Shown here in pieces: positions 32,173 through 41,568 of a stretch of DNA of 64,000 bases. The stretch lies in the NCBI RefSeq assembly GCF_018343515.1, contig NZ_JAGYPD010000003.1:512116-576115 (forward strand), in the 5' to 3' direction. Source of the stretch: Bacillus sp. FJAT-50079 (GTDB lineage Bacteria > Bacillota > Bacilli > Bacillales > Bacillaceae_C). The notes under the pieces were generated by a model. The model searched no databases. It was not told the DNA's origin and saw only the letters and a list, made by a program, of their open reading frames with translations. How positions within the stretch are numbered: position 1 is the stretch's first letter; every line of letters begins with the position of its first letter. The position numbers were made by a program, and so were the translations under genes.

Positions 32173-34050
32173 TTGAACGAACGGCAAATAGAGCTCATGC
32201 ATGTCTTACTTAGTGAAGACCGAGAGTATTTTTTAGTTGATCGTTTAGCAGAACTGGTTCAATGTTCAGAAAAAACAGTTCGAAACGATCTAAAAATTAT
32301 TGATGATTTTCTTAAGAAGCATTCAAGTATGCATTTACATCGTAGACCTGGATATGGCATTTATTTACAAGGATCTGCTAAGGAGCGGAAAAGGCTACTT
32401 TCACATTTGCCAAAACATCGCGAAAGCCCACGAGAGGAGCGTCTGATTGATACAGCGTATCAGCTACTGATTGCTGATCAACCACTTACACTTCAGCATT
32501 TTGCCGATCAGCATTTTACAAATAAAGCGACGGTCAAGCAGGATCTGGAGGAAATATCTGCATGGCTTGAAACGTTTCATATTACACTCATTTCTAAACA
32601 AAGGCTTGGAGTATATATTGAAGGGGAAGAAACAAAAAAACGAAGCGCACTTGCTCATTTACCCCAACTTGCTACAATTGAGGCACCAACTCATGATTCG
32701 ATTACAAAGTTATTTCCTGAACATGAAGTAAACCTTGTACGGTCAGCACTTAGACGGAGTGAAATTGCATTTACGGACGAAAGCTTTGATCGTCTAGTCA
32801 TTCATATATTAATTATGATTAAACGAATTAAACAAAATAAGTCGATTAATATTCCTACTGAAAAACATCATTTTACTGAAGAGGAATATAAACAAGCTCA
32901 ACGTTTAATTAAAGAAATTGAGCCAGCATTCGCTTTTCATGTTCCGGAAAGTGAAACGATTTATTTAGCTTGGCATTTTATGAGTGGTAAAAAGCGAGAG
33001 GCACATCATCTGCATAGCCCTGAGCTTCAAAATATTGTTAAACATTTAACTTCCTATATGACAGATTTAACGAAAGTTGATTTTATAAATGACCATGATC
33101 TTAATGAGGGACTTACGATCCATTTACAGCCGGTTCTAAATCGGATTACATATAAGTTGCCGATTAGCAATCCGCTATTATCAGAAATTAAAAGCATGTA
33201 TCCTTACATGTTCAGCATGGTTATTTTAACTTTGGAATCGTTGGAGCAAAACTTTTCAATTACGCTTCCTGAAGATGAAGCGGCTTATATTGTCCTTCAT
33301 TTTCAAGCGGCGATTGAGCGAAAAAAACGTTCGCTATCTGAAAAAAAGCGTGCGATCATCGTTTGTCATCTTGGGATTGGCATGTCCAATTTGCTACGAT
33401 CAAGAATCGAACGACATTTTTTAGATATCCAAATTGAACATTGTATTGGCAGATCGGAAATTTCAAAATTTCCCGGCTATGATCTTATTATTTCAACGGT
33501 CGACTTGCCCGAGGTTAACACACCGAATATCGTTGTGTCACCGTTATTCCATTTAGAAGATCAAGAGCGTTTACGCGTCTTTTTACAATATAATCACAAC
33601 CAAAATAAAACTGAATATGCGACGTTACTGCGTTTTATCGATGAAAACTCGATTTATCTACATGTTGATAAAGAGCATCGATATGAAGTAGTTGAAATGT
33701 TAGCGAACGCTTTTTATGACCAAGGCTCTGTAAAGAAGGAATATGTGCAAAGTGCGATGATGCGTGAAAGAATGTCACCTACATCGATTGGTAATGGAAT
33801 TGCGATACCTCATGGTACCCCATCAGCCATCCAGCACCCTGGTATCGCGGTGGCGACATTAAAACAGCCGATCGAATGGGGAGAGGAAAAGGTTTCCCTC
33901 GTCTTTTTAATGGCGGTCGTAAACGAAGATCAAAAAATCATTAAACAATTATTCAATGAAATTTCCTTTCTTAGTGAGCAGACAGAACTTGTACAACAAT
34001 TGTCCAAAGTGAGTGAGAAGGGAGACTTTTTAAAAATATTGTCGAAATAA
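32173..34050 (+). CDS. manR: PRD-containing PTS-controlled activator, ManR type
   Basis: 625-residue transcription activator with the layout of B. subtilis ManR/MtlR: two N-terminal helix-turn-helix domains (about 1-60 and 75-145), PRD1 and PRD2 (about 175-390), an EIIB-like domain with Cys in IIVCHLGIGMSN, and a C-terminal EIIA-like domain with His in GNGIAIPHGTPSA. Phosphorylation by HPr and by the cognate transporter would set its activity. TTG 32173 is used because AAGGAGGAGGTGAT precedes it; the open frame starts 11 codons earlier inside that region. It stands just before manP-manA, which it most likely activates when mannose is present. Confidence 0.88.
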   Translation: MNERQIELMHVLLSEDREYFLVDRLAELVQCSEKTVRNDLKIIDDFLKKHSSMHLHRRPGYGIYLQGSAKERKRLLSHLPKHRESPREERLIDTAYQLLIADQPLTLQHFADQHFTNKATVKQDLEEISAWLETFHITLISKQRLGVYIEGEETKKRSALAHLPQLATIEAPTHDSITKLFPEHEVNLVRSALRRSEIAFTDESFDRLVIHILIMIKRIKQNKSINIPTEKHHFTEEEYKQAQRLIKEIEPAFAFHVPESETIYLAWHFMSGKKREAHHLHSPELQNIVKHLTSYMTDLTKVDFINDHDLNEGLTIHLQPVLNRITYKLPISNPLLSEIKSMYPYMFSMVILTLESLEQNFSITLPEDEAAYIVLHFQAAIERKKRSLSEKKRAIIVCHLGIGMSNLLRSRIERHFLDIQIEHCIGRSEISKFPGYDLIISTVDLPEVNTPNIVVSPLFHLEDQERLRVFLQYNHNQNKTEYATLLRFIDENSIYLHVDKEHRYEVVEMLANAFYDQGSVKKEYVQSAMMRERMSPTSIGNGIAIPHGTPSAIQHPGIAVATLKQPIEWGEEKVSLVFLMAVVNEDQKIIKQLFNEISFLSEQTELVQQLSKVSEKGDFLKILSK

Positions 34051-34054
34051 CTCT

Positions 34055-34079
34055 TTTTTACCGGAAGTTACGGTAAAAA
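34055..34079. promoter_or_regulatory. Palindrome between manR and manP
   Basis: TTTTTACCG (34055-34063), 7 bases, CGGTAAAAA (34071-34079): a perfect inverted repeat right after the manR stop and 76 bases before manP. It could be an activator site for ManR or the manR terminator; it lacks a following T-run, which favours a binding site. Confidence 0.5.
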
Positions 34080-34155
34080 GGAAAATATATACGCACCTCT
34101 TAGGGTATATGATGAATGTAGTCAAAAGATACTAGTCTAAAAGGAGGGCGTATGT

Positions 34156-36087
34156 ATGAAAATTTTAGCTGTAACCGCTTGTCCGGTTGGAATCGCACAT
34201 ACATATATGGCTGCGGAAAACTTGCAAAAAGCGGGTGAAAAGCTCGGAATTGACATAAAAGTCGAAACGCAAGGATCGACGGGGGTTGAAAACGCGCTAA
34301 CTGAAAAAGATATTCAAGAAGCAGATGGCATTATTATTGCCGCAGATAAAACGGTTGATAAAGAACGGTTTGCGGGAAAACGAGTGATCATCACTGGAGT
34401 GCAGGACGGGATTCGCCGTTCAGAAGAACTGATCACCCAATTTAAAACGGGCGATGTACCGATTTATAAACTAGAGCACCGTTCAATTGAAGAAGCAAAG
34501 CGTGAAAGGACTTCTAAACAAAACCCGATATATAGGCATTTAATGAATGGTGTATCATATATGATTCCATTCATCGTAATCGGCGGATTATTGATCGCGC
34601 TTGCTCTCACACTTGGAGGAGAGAAAACACCAGGTGGGATTGTTATCCCAGAGGATTCAATTTGGAAAATGATTGAAAGTCTCGGTGGTGCGGCCTTCAC
34701 ATTTATGATTCCTGTATTAGCAGGATTTATTGCGGTCAGTATTGCCGATCGTCCTGGTTTAGCACCAGGGGTCATTGGTGGTTTCATCGCGGCAAATGGT
34801 AGCTTTTATGGAAGTGAGGCTGGTGCCGGATTTATCGGTGGAATTATCGCCGGTTTTCTTGCTGGTTATGTTGCACTATTCATCAAAAAGATCAAAGTTC
34901 CAAAGGCGCTTCAGCCAATTATGCCTATTATCATTATTCCTATTCTGTCGACATTGATTGTTGGATTAATTTTTATTTACATTATTGGTGCTCCAGTCGC
35001 TGGAATATTCGTAGCTTTAACGTCTTGGCTTGCAGGTATGCAAGGAACAAGTTCGATATTACTTGCGCTCATCCTTGGTGCAATGATTGCCTTCGATATG
35101 GGTGGTCCATTTAATAAAGTTGCCTTCTTATTTGGATCAGCGATGATCGTTGAAGGAAATTATGAAATTATGGGACCGATTGCGGTTGCGATTTGTATCC
35201 CGCCAATCGGAATGGGGCTTGCTACTTTTATTAATAAAAGAAAATATCGCAAAGCGGAACAAGAGGCTGGTAAAGCTGCGTTTACAATGGGCTTGTTCGG
35301 GATTACCGAAGGAGCAATTCCATTTGCTGCACAAGATCCACTTCGCGTTATCCCAAGTATTATGGTCGGTTCGATGGTCGGATCTGTCATTGCGATGATT
35401 GGAAATGTCGGCGACCGAGTCGCACACGGCGGACCAATCGTAGCGGTGCTTGGTGCTGTTGATAATGTTGTTATGTTTTTTATCGCCGCAATTGTTGGTG
35501 TATTAGTGACAGCATTCATGGTTAACTTTTTAAAGAAAAATGTCGAGCCTGAGCTTGTGCTTGCAGGAGATACACCTACTCTTGAGCAAGATAATGAGCG
35601 AGTAGAGGAAGCATCAGTTGAAAAGGAAATCAATAAATTAACGGATATTACGAATGAAAAATTAATTGATGTTAATTTAAGTGGTACAACTCGTGACGAA
35701 GTAATCGACGAAATGATTGAAAAATTGTATGCTGAAGGTGTACTTGAATCTAAAGAGGCGTATAAACAGGCGATTTTAGACCGCGAAGCTCAAAGTACAA
35801 CGGGAATTGGTACGAATATCGCCATCCCACACGGAAAATCAAAGGCCGTTAAACGACCAACAGTTATTTTTGGTCTTCATCAGGATGGTGTTGACTGGAA
35901 AAGTTTCGATGGAACTGACGCGAAAATTATCTTTATGATTGCAGTACCGGAAGAAAATGCAGGAGATGAGCATTTGAAAATTCTACAAATGCTATCAAGA
36001 AAATTAATGGACGATTCATTTAGAAATGAGCTTTTATCAGTAAAATCGACTGAAGAAGCCTATCAACTTTTAGATACGATACAATAA
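34156..36087 (+). CDS. manP: PTS mannose transporter EIIBCA (fructose family)
   Basis: Takes up and phosphorylates mannose at carbon 6. Length 643, close to B. subtilis ManP (650). Order: EIIB (1-100) with the phospho-Cys in VTACPVGIAHTYMAAE; EIIC (about 120-475) with some ten membrane segments; a linker; EIIA (about 500-643) with the phospho-His in GIGTNIAIPHGKSKAV. ATG 34156 is 7 bases after AAGGAGGG. It is followed by manA, so the sugar phosphate made is likely mannose-6-phosphate. FruA at 62.6 kb is a paralogue with a different domain order. Confidence 0.88.
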   Translation: MKILAVTACPVGIAHTYMAAENLQKAGEKLGIDIKVETQGSTGVENALTEKDIQEADGIIIAADKTVDKERFAGKRVIITGVQDGIRRSEELITQFKTGDVPIYKLEHRSIEEAKRERTSKQNPIYRHLMNGVSYMIPFIVIGGLLIALALTLGGEKTPGGIVIPEDSIWKMIESLGGAAFTFMIPVLAGFIAVSIADRPGLAPGVIGGFIAANGSFYGSEAGAGFIGGIIAGFLAGYVALFIKKIKVPKALQPIMPIIIIPILSTLIVGLIFIYIIGAPVAGIFVALTSWLAGMQGTSSILLALILGAMIAFDMGGPFNKVAFLFGSAMIVEGNYEIMGPIAVAICIPPIGMGLATFINKRKYRKAEQEAGKAAFTMGLFGITEGAIPFAAQDPLRVIPSIMVGSMVGSVIAMIGNVGDRVAHGGPIVAVLGAVDNVVMFFIAAIVGVLVTAFMVNFLKKNVEPELVLAGDTPTLEQDNERVEEASVEKEINKLTDITNEKLIDVNLSGTTRDEVIDEMIEKLYAEGVLESKEAYKQAILDREAQSTTGIGTNIAIPHGKSKAVKRPTVIFGLHQDGVDWKSFDGTDAKIIFMIAVPEENAGDEHLKILQMLSRKLMDDSFRNELLSVKSTEEAYQLLDTIQ

Positions 36088-36167
36088 GGATGTCAGTGGG
36101 AACTTATCTATTAGAGGTAGGTTCCTACTCATGCTTTTACGTATTCATAGACGGGAGGATAAAGAAA

Positions 36168-37112
36168 ATGGCAGAGCCTTTATTTTTACAGCCAGTTTTT
36201 CAAGAACGAATTTGGGGTGGCACAGCTTTAAAAGAGATGTTCGGTTATAACATTTCATCCGAGCATACGGGAGAATGTTGGGCCATTTCTGCACATCCGA
36301 ATGGACCATCCGTTGTTAAAAATGGTAAGTATGCCGGTCAAACATTAATGGAGCTATGGAAAAAGCAACCTGAGCTATTTGGTCATCATCAAACGGATGT
36401 ATTTCCGTTATTAACAAAAATCTTAGACGCAAATGCGAATTTATCCGTTCAAGTTCATCCAGATGATCAATATGCAAATATTCATGAAAACGGGGAGCTT
36501 GGCAAAACGGAATGCTGGTATATCGTTGATTGTAAAGAAGGGGCTGAAATTATTTTCGGTCATACGGCAAAAACGAAGGATGAATTCGTTGATCGTGTTG
36601 AAAAAGGCGAATGGCAAGAGCTGCTTAGCAAAGTAAAAATTAAACCTGGTGATTTTTTCTATGTGCCTAGTGGTACAATCCATGCGTTAGGTGAGGGAAC
36701 GGTTGTGTTAGAAACACAGCAAAGTTCTGATACAACGTATCGTTTATACGACTATGACCGTGTTGATCAAAATGGACAATTGCGCGAATTACATATTGAT
36801 AAAACGGTTGACGTGGCGATGATCCCACATCAAAATTCTAGTGCAACGCCTGAAAAAACGATCATTCCAGGTGCTGAAATTACTAAATTTGTGGAAGCGA
36901 AGTATTTTACTGTATATAAATGGGAAGTTGCTGGGAAAGCACAATTTGAATTCAAGCCATTTTTACTTGCGAGTGTCTTAGATGGAGAAGCGACTTTATC
37001 ATTAGATGGTCACAACTATCTAATAAAAAAAGGCGACCATTTTATTATTCCAGCCCAGGCGGGGACTTTTGAGCTGGAAGGGAATGCAAAGCTAATTACT
37101 TCACACGTTTAA
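36168..37112 (+). CDS. manA: Mannose-6-phosphate isomerase, class I
   Basis: Zinc enzyme that turns mannose-6-phosphate into fructose-6-phosphate. Length 314, as for Bacillus ManA and Pmi. The cupin metal ligands lie in SVQVHPDDQYA and in the GTIHALGEGTVVLETQQSSDTTYR block. ATG 36168 follows GGGAGG; the frame extends 26 codons upstream without a binding site. It is the last gene of the manPA operon and completes the route from mannose into glycolysis. Confidence 0.95.
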   Translation: MAEPLFLQPVFQERIWGGTALKEMFGYNISSEHTGECWAISAHPNGPSVVKNGKYAGQTLMELWKKQPELFGHHQTDVFPLLTKILDANANLSVQVHPDDQYANIHENGELGKTECWYIVDCKEGAEIIFGHTAKTKDEFVDRVEKGEWQELLSKVKIKPGDFFYVPSGTIHALGEGTVVLETQQSSDTTYRLYDYDRVDQNGQLRELHIDKTVDVAMIPHQNSSATPEKTIIPGAEITKFVEAKYFTVYKWEVAGKAQFEFKPFLLASVLDGEATLSLDGHNYLIKKGDHFIIPAQAGTFELEGNAKLITSHV

Positions 37113-37133
37113 GCTTGTTGTTAACTGAGAAAA

Positions 37134-37168
37134 GAAGCCGACTTTACTTTTTGTAAGGTGGCTTTTTT
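37134..37168 (+). terminator. Terminator of manPA
   Basis: AAGCCGACTTTAC pairs imperfectly with GTAAGGTGGCTT, followed by TTTTTT. Confidence 0.75.
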
Positions 37169-37268
37169 GCATTTGTAATTAAAAATATTTTGTCGAAGGG
37201 GCATTGAATGATGATCATTGTACATCTTATGAATAGAAAAATAACTCAATGACCGGAGGGGAAAATGA

Positions 37269-37907
37269 ATGAAGTTACTTTCCTTTTTTATTAGCCTTGT
37301 CGTATTTATTGGTTTAGCCCTCACTTTTAAACAGCCAGCAATAGTAAAGTATGATGTAAACATTCTTTTGTTTTTTGAAGGGATCCGAACAGAATTATTC
37401 AATCATGTATTTTATCTATTCACTGAGATTGGATCAATAAAACTTTTACTTCCGCTAGCGGTCCTCATTTCTATTTTTTTGTTGATAAAGAAAAGATATA
37501 TTGAATCTATATTTGTCATGCTAACGTTTTGGGGAGTGAGGGGAGTAAATCATCTATTAAAAGAATGGTTTGAAAGAGAACGTCCATCCTTTAATTCACT
37601 CATTCATGCAGGTGATTATAGTTTTCCTAGTGGTCATGTGATGAATTCTATTGCCTTCTGGGGCATCGTATATTATATATTCGTACATATAATAAAAATG
37701 GGGCTGAAACGCCGAAGGCTATACTTTTGTACATTCGTAACAATGATTATTCTTATCGCAATAAGTAGAGTCTATCTTGGTGTGCATTATTTTACAGATG
37801 TTGTTGCGGGAGCTTGCGCTGGTTTCGTGTTTCTTCTTATTGATATTTATGTCTATCGATTCTTATTAAAGTTCATTCGATCAAGCACACTTGAAAAATT
37901 GCGATAA
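37269..37907 (+). CDS. PAP2-family membrane phosphatase
   Basis: 212-residue membrane protein with five to six hydrophobic segments and all three acid-phosphatase motifs: KEWFERERP near residue 94, PSGH near residue 120 and SRVYLGVHYFTDVVAG near residue 160. Likely a lipid phosphatase acting outside the membrane on undecaprenyl pyrophosphate or phosphatidylglycerol phosphate; B. subtilis relatives are YodM and BcrC. ATG 37269 is preferred; an ATG four bases earlier is out of frame and short. It stands alone. Confidence 0.85.
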   Translation: MKLLSFFISLVVFIGLALTFKQPAIVKYDVNILLFFEGIRTELFNHVFYLFTEIGSIKLLLPLAVLISIFLLIKKRYIESIFVMLTFWGVRGVNHLLKEWFERERPSFNSLIHAGDYSFPSGHVMNSIAFWGIVYYIFVHIIKMGLKRRRLYFCTFVTMIILIAISRVYLGVHYFTDVVAGACAGFVFLLIDIYVYRFLLKFIRSSTLEKLR

Positions 37908-38020
37908 GGCAACACTTTTTCGCTACCCCCATCTATATAGAGTGAGGAAACATGATTGCCGTAGACCCACTCGTGTTTTGTTTGATATCATGTTTTAACA
38001 GCTAAGGTGGTGGTTAAAGA

Positions 38021-38890
38021 TTGGAACAAGCAAGATATAATCAATTAAAAATGGGTGAGCGTGGAGCAATCATCAGCATCATTGCTTATATATTTTTATC
38101 GGCATTAAAATTAATTATCGGTACGATGGCAAACTCAGCAGCCTTAAAGGCAGATGGATTAAATAATGCGACAGACATTGTCGCTTCAATCGCAGTGTTG
38201 ATCGGTCTTAAAGTATCGCAAAAACCTCCTGATAAAGATCATCCATATGGTCATTGGAAAGCTGAAACCGTCGCATCGATGGTTGCTTCTTTCATTATGA
38301 TGGCCGTGGGGATTCAAGTTTTAGTTGAGGCCATCGTTTCATTATTTCAAGAAAAGCATGAATCACCTGATCTTATTTCCGCTTGGACAGGGATTTTCTG
38401 TTCGATCGTAATGTATCTCGTTTATCGATACAATATGAAATTAGGTAGAAAAATTAATAGTCAAGCTGTTATGGCGGCGGCAAAGGATAATTTATCTGAT
38501 GCATGGGTAAGTATTGGTACAGTTATTGCTATTATCGGATCTCAATTTCATTTACCATGGCTTGACCCAGTAACGGCTGTTGTTGTCGGTTTGCTTATTT
38601 GTAAAACTGGCTGGGATATATTTAGGAAAGCCTCTCATGAGTTAACGGATGGATATGATGAAGATCAATTAAGCATTTATCGAAAGTCCATTCTCGATAT
38701 TCGAGGTGTGAAAGGAATAAAGGATATAAGAGCGAGGAAATATGGAAGTAATTCAGTCGTTGATGTTGTTATCCTTGTTAATCCTACATTGGTTATTGGC
38801 GCTGCCCATGATATATCTGAACGTGTAGAACAAATATTAATTAATGAACATGGCGTATTTGAAGTTCATGTACATGTAGAGCCAAATTGA
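38021..38890 (+). CDS. mneS: Cation diffusion facilitator, MneS/YeaB-like
   Basis: Metal/proton antiporter of 289 residues, very like B. subtilis YeaB (MneS), a minor Mn(II) exporter. Six membrane segments; metal-site residues appear in ALKADGLNNATDIVASI (segment 2) and in AAKDNLSDAWVSIG (segment 5), with the cytoplasmic HPYGHWKAE loop and a C-terminal ferredoxin-like domain ending HVHVEPN. The start is TTG 38021 after AAGGTGG. No regulatory site was recognised. Given mntH and the Mn riboswitch nearby, a role in Mn homeostasis is reasonable. Confidence 0.82.
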   Translation: MEQARYNQLKMGERGAIISIIAYIFLSALKLIIGTMANSAALKADGLNNATDIVASIAVLIGLKVSQKPPDKDHPYGHWKAETVASMVASFIMMAVGIQVLVEAIVSLFQEKHESPDLISAWTGIFCSIVMYLVYRYNMKLGRKINSQAVMAAAKDNLSDAWVSIGTVIAIIGSQFHLPWLDPVTAVVVGLLICKTGWDIFRKASHELTDGYDEDQLSIYRKSILDIRGVKGIKDIRARKYGSNSVVDVVILVNPTLVIGAAHDISERVEQILINEHGVFEVHVHVEPN

Positions 38891-39005
38891 ATGATTAAAA
38901 ATGATCTAAAAGGCTAATCCCGTTATTTTCCTGCATCAATAAGCAGCTTCATACAAATACTTTGAATAAGAAGTATTGTAAAGAAATGCTGTTAGGGGGA
39001 GCATA

Positions 39006-39950
39006 ATGGCGCTGATCCAATTATTTAAAAAAGGCAATACCTCATCAGGAATAGCGGCGCTCGGAAATACTGCCCTTGCTGTCATTAAAGGTGTTGCTTT
39101 TTTATTTAGCGGTAGTGGAACGATGTTTGCTTCTGCGATGCATTCACTAGCAGATGCAGTGAATCAAGGCTTTGTTTTTCTTGGCAGTGCATTATCAGAA
39201 ATGAAGCCATCCAAACGATTTCCTCTTGGATTCGGACGGGTAGTGAATATATTTTGCATGGTCGCAGTTATCGTTGTCACGATTATGGCGTATGAAACAG
39301 TAAAAGAAGGGTGGCATCTCTTTCAATCCCCAACTGAGTCAAGCAAATTCTTTTTGAACCTCGCCATATTGGTGATCTCTTTTTTTGTAGATGGTTTTAT
39401 TCTTTTAAAAGCGATGAAAGAAATTATGAAAGAATCCCGTGCTGAGAAAAAGAGCATAATTTCTGCATTTAATTATGCGAGAAAAGCAGCCCCAGCGACA
39501 AGGTTGGTTTTCTATGAAGATCTAGTCGCAACATCTGGTGCTGTGTTGGCGATTATTGGAATAGTCCTTTCGCAATTTTTTGGTTTGGTGAAAGCGGATG
39601 GCGTTGTTTCGATGTTGATTGGTCTTCTTATGTTTTTTGTTGCTTTCCGCGTTGGATATGATAATATGGTTGGCCTGATTGGAGTCGCGGCTCCGGCGGA
39701 TGTTGAAAAGAAAGTAGCAAATATGATTATGAGACATCCAAAGGTTGTAGATATCTATGAGCTACGAGTTGTGCAAGAAGGTAGAATGTTCCATATTGAC
39801 AGCATTATTGAGTTAACAAAAGGTATGGTACTCGCAGATGCAGATGACATTAAATTTCAGGTGAAAAATGATTTACTTCAAGATCCTGATATTGCCGATG
39901 TAACAATTGGAATCATTGAAGATGATGATATTAGAAGATGGCAATCATAA
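39006..39950 (+). CDS. Cation diffusion facilitator family transporter
   Basis: 314-residue CDF exporter, a different branch from the MneS-like gene before it (resembles B. subtilis YdbO). Segment 2 has MFASAMHSLADAVNQ and segment 5 has YEDLVATSGAVLAIIG, giving the two His/Asp metal-binding pairs. GGGGG precedes ATG 39006. It lies 115 bases after mneS with no terminator seen between. Metal specificity (Zn, Co, Mn or Fe) cannot be read with confidence. Confidence 0.85.
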   Translation: MALIQLFKKGNTSSGIAALGNTALAVIKGVAFLFSGSGTMFASAMHSLADAVNQGFVFLGSALSEMKPSKRFPLGFGRVVNIFCMVAVIVVTIMAYETVKEGWHLFQSPTESSKFFLNLAILVISFFVDGFILLKAMKEIMKESRAEKKSIISAFNYARKAAPATRLVFYEDLVATSGAVLAIIGIVLSQFFGLVKADGVVSMLIGLLMFFVAFRVGYDNMVGLIGVAAPADVEKKVANMIMRHPKVVDIYELRVVQEGRMFHIDSIIELTKGMVLADADDIKFQVKNDLLQDPDIADVTIGIIEDDDIRRWQS

Positions 39951-39985
39951 GGTTCATTTTTAATAAAGAACCTATTGATTGCTTT

Positions 39986-40528
39986 TTATTCACTCCCCTC
40001 GATCCTCACATTCATTTCCCATAATTTTCGATACAACCTCATTCGAATGGCGTCAAAATAAGCATCGTTAGGTAACGTTACCTGATTGCTATCATGAAAC
40101 AAAATCTCATATTCAGACACTCCGTTTTCATTGTAAATCACGCGTTCAACTTCATCCCAAGAATAGGTATGATTTTTTCGTGAAAGCATCGTCCTATATG
40201 AAATTGCCTCTTCTGATAAGGAGGTATAAGAACGAGCAGTAAGGAAAAAAGCGATAAAACTAAATAATAAGCAAGCCGCACTTATAGTAATCGAGAACTT
40301 TCTTAGATGTAATAAAAATGGAATAAACATCGCAATAACTAAAAATAGAAGGCTAACCCCATAAACAAAATAATTTTCCATCGGAACAAAAACATGCCAC
40401 GTGATTGTTGTATGATAAGTAATATTTGCGATTGTGTGAGGAACAAAGATGAGAAGGAAAGGAGAAGCGACGATAAGGCAAATTCCAAGCGCCATAAGCA
40501 CATGCCTTGGCTCATAATATTTTTCCAT
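39986..40528 (-). CDS. Membrane protein with C-terminal PH-like domain
   Basis: 180-residue protein of unknown function on the minus strand. Three hydrophobic segments lie at about 10-30, 52-75 and 80-100, then a soluble part (SLSEEAISYRTMLSRKNHTYSWDEVERVIY and on) resembling the bacterial PH or YdbT/YvbH-type domains. ATG 40528 (MEKYYEPRH) is 6 bases after GGAGG; an ATG two codons earlier abuts the binding site. It converges on the CDF gene and is divergent from the next gene. Confidence 0.6.
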   Translation of the reverse strand: MEKYYEPRHVLMALGICLIVASPFLLIFVPHTIANITYHTTITWHVFVPMENYFVYGVSLLFLVIAMFIPFLLHLRKFSITISAACLLFSFIAFFLTARSYTSLSEEAISYRTMLSRKNHTYSWDEVERVIYNENGVSEYEILFHDSNQVTLPNDAYFDAIRMRLYRKLWEMNVRIEGSE

Positions 40529-40621
40529 GTTCATCCTCCTTTTTGTATATTATAAGATTAATCATCAGAAATTTTCTATATATTCAATCATATACTTGTA
40601 CAAAACAATGGGGTTGATCAT

Positions 40622-41059
40622 ATGACGCTAGGTTTATATGCATTATGTAGCATACTAGCAATTTGTTTTGTCGGGGTATCTCTATGTATATATAGAAATC
40701 ATCTATCGGTTATGCATGGAATGGTCTTTGCAATGGCAATCGCGATGGTTAATGGATTATTCGCAGGGACACTCGTTGGGATATTATTTCAAGGCAATCT
40801 ATTTTTATCAACGATTATCGGGATCAGTATAGGTTCCAGCGCAGGCATCCTCATTGGTTCCTTTCATTCTATTATTGTCATTTTGGAGGGCGCATTATCG
40901 GGGGTCATGGCTGGGATGATGGGGGCGATGCTTGGAGAAATGGTCGCCGCTACATATTGGGATGTAATGATGTTCATTATGTTCGCGCTCGCATTATTCG
41001 TTTATCTACTTATTATCATTGAGGTCTTTAAAATGGGGAAAAATCATAAGATGAAATGA
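40622..41059 (+). CDS. Small Gly-rich membrane protein, unknown
   Basis: 145-residue protein with five hydrophobic segments and many Gly and Met residues (VNGLFAGTLVGILFQG, SGVMAGMMGAMLGEMV). Such GxxxG-rich helices pack tightly; similar small proteins are annotated only as hypothetical in Bacillus. The start follows GGGG with 8 bases spacing. The frame, binding site and codon use support a real gene. Function not recognised. Confidence 0.65.
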   Translation: MTLGLYALCSILAICFVGVSLCIYRNHLSVMHGMVFAMAIAMVNGLFAGTLVGILFQGNLFLSTIIGISIGSSAGILIGSFHSIIVILEGALSGVMAGMMGAMLGEMVAATYWDVMMFIMFALALFVYLLIIIEVFKMGKNHKMK

Positions 41060-41101
41060 AACCTTCTTATTATAACGAGCGTCCATTGTATAAGAGGGAA
41101 T

Positions 41102-41394
41102 GTGACGTATGAAAAAGCTTTTCATCTTCCGGGACAGTTATGCATGCCACCTTCTCATTAAATGGACAGGAATTCATGTGCATTGGTAGTTATGTCAAGC
41201 ATGAATTTCCTTTTACTCCATCCATTTCATTGTACATAAACTGTGATTCAGAAGTTGAAATTGATCATGTATTTGGAAAGCTATCGGAAGGTGGAAAAGT
41301 TCTCATGCCATTAACGGCCTATCCATTTAGTAAGAAGTTTGCTTGGGTAGCTCATAAATTCGCTGTTTTTTGAGAACTGAGTCTAAAGGAGTAA
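41102..41394 (+). pseudogene. Decayed VOC/PhnB-like glyoxalase-fold gene
   Basis: Remnant of a PhnB/YjdN-like VOC protein. VTYEKAFHLPGQ (from 41102) is in one frame, then a frameshift near 41137 leads to MHATFSLNGQEFMCIGS in the other. The frame carries VFGKLSEGGKVLMPLTAYPFSKKFAWV and then meets TGA at 41371 where relatives have a conserved Trp (VSWQL); in-frame reading beyond continues ELSLKE to TAA at 41394. The N-terminal beta-alpha unit is also missing. Two or three lesions make it clearly dead. Confidence 0.8.
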
Positions 41395-41407
41395 GTCGAC
41401 TGTTTTT

Positions 41408-41444
41408 AAGTTCGTACTATAAAAAGGTACGAGCTTTTATTTTA
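41408..41444 (+). terminator. Terminator after the VOC remnant
   Basis: AAGTTCGTAC (41408-41417) pairs with GTACGAGCTT (41427-41436), one G-U pair, followed by T-rich sequence. Confidence 0.7.
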
Positions 41445-41568
41445 AGTTAATAAAGAAAGTTTATAAAATGCGGCATGGAAATATAGGAATATAGTGAAAA
41501 GCTTGCTATAATAATATTTGGAAAGATGAGAATACATTGCTTATTTTGACTAAAAGGAGCAAACATAA

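Noticed and set aside
35160-35633. 157-codon minus-strand frame inside manP
   Set aside because: Antisense shadow of the EIIC domain; low-complexity hydrophobic composition mirrors the membrane segments.
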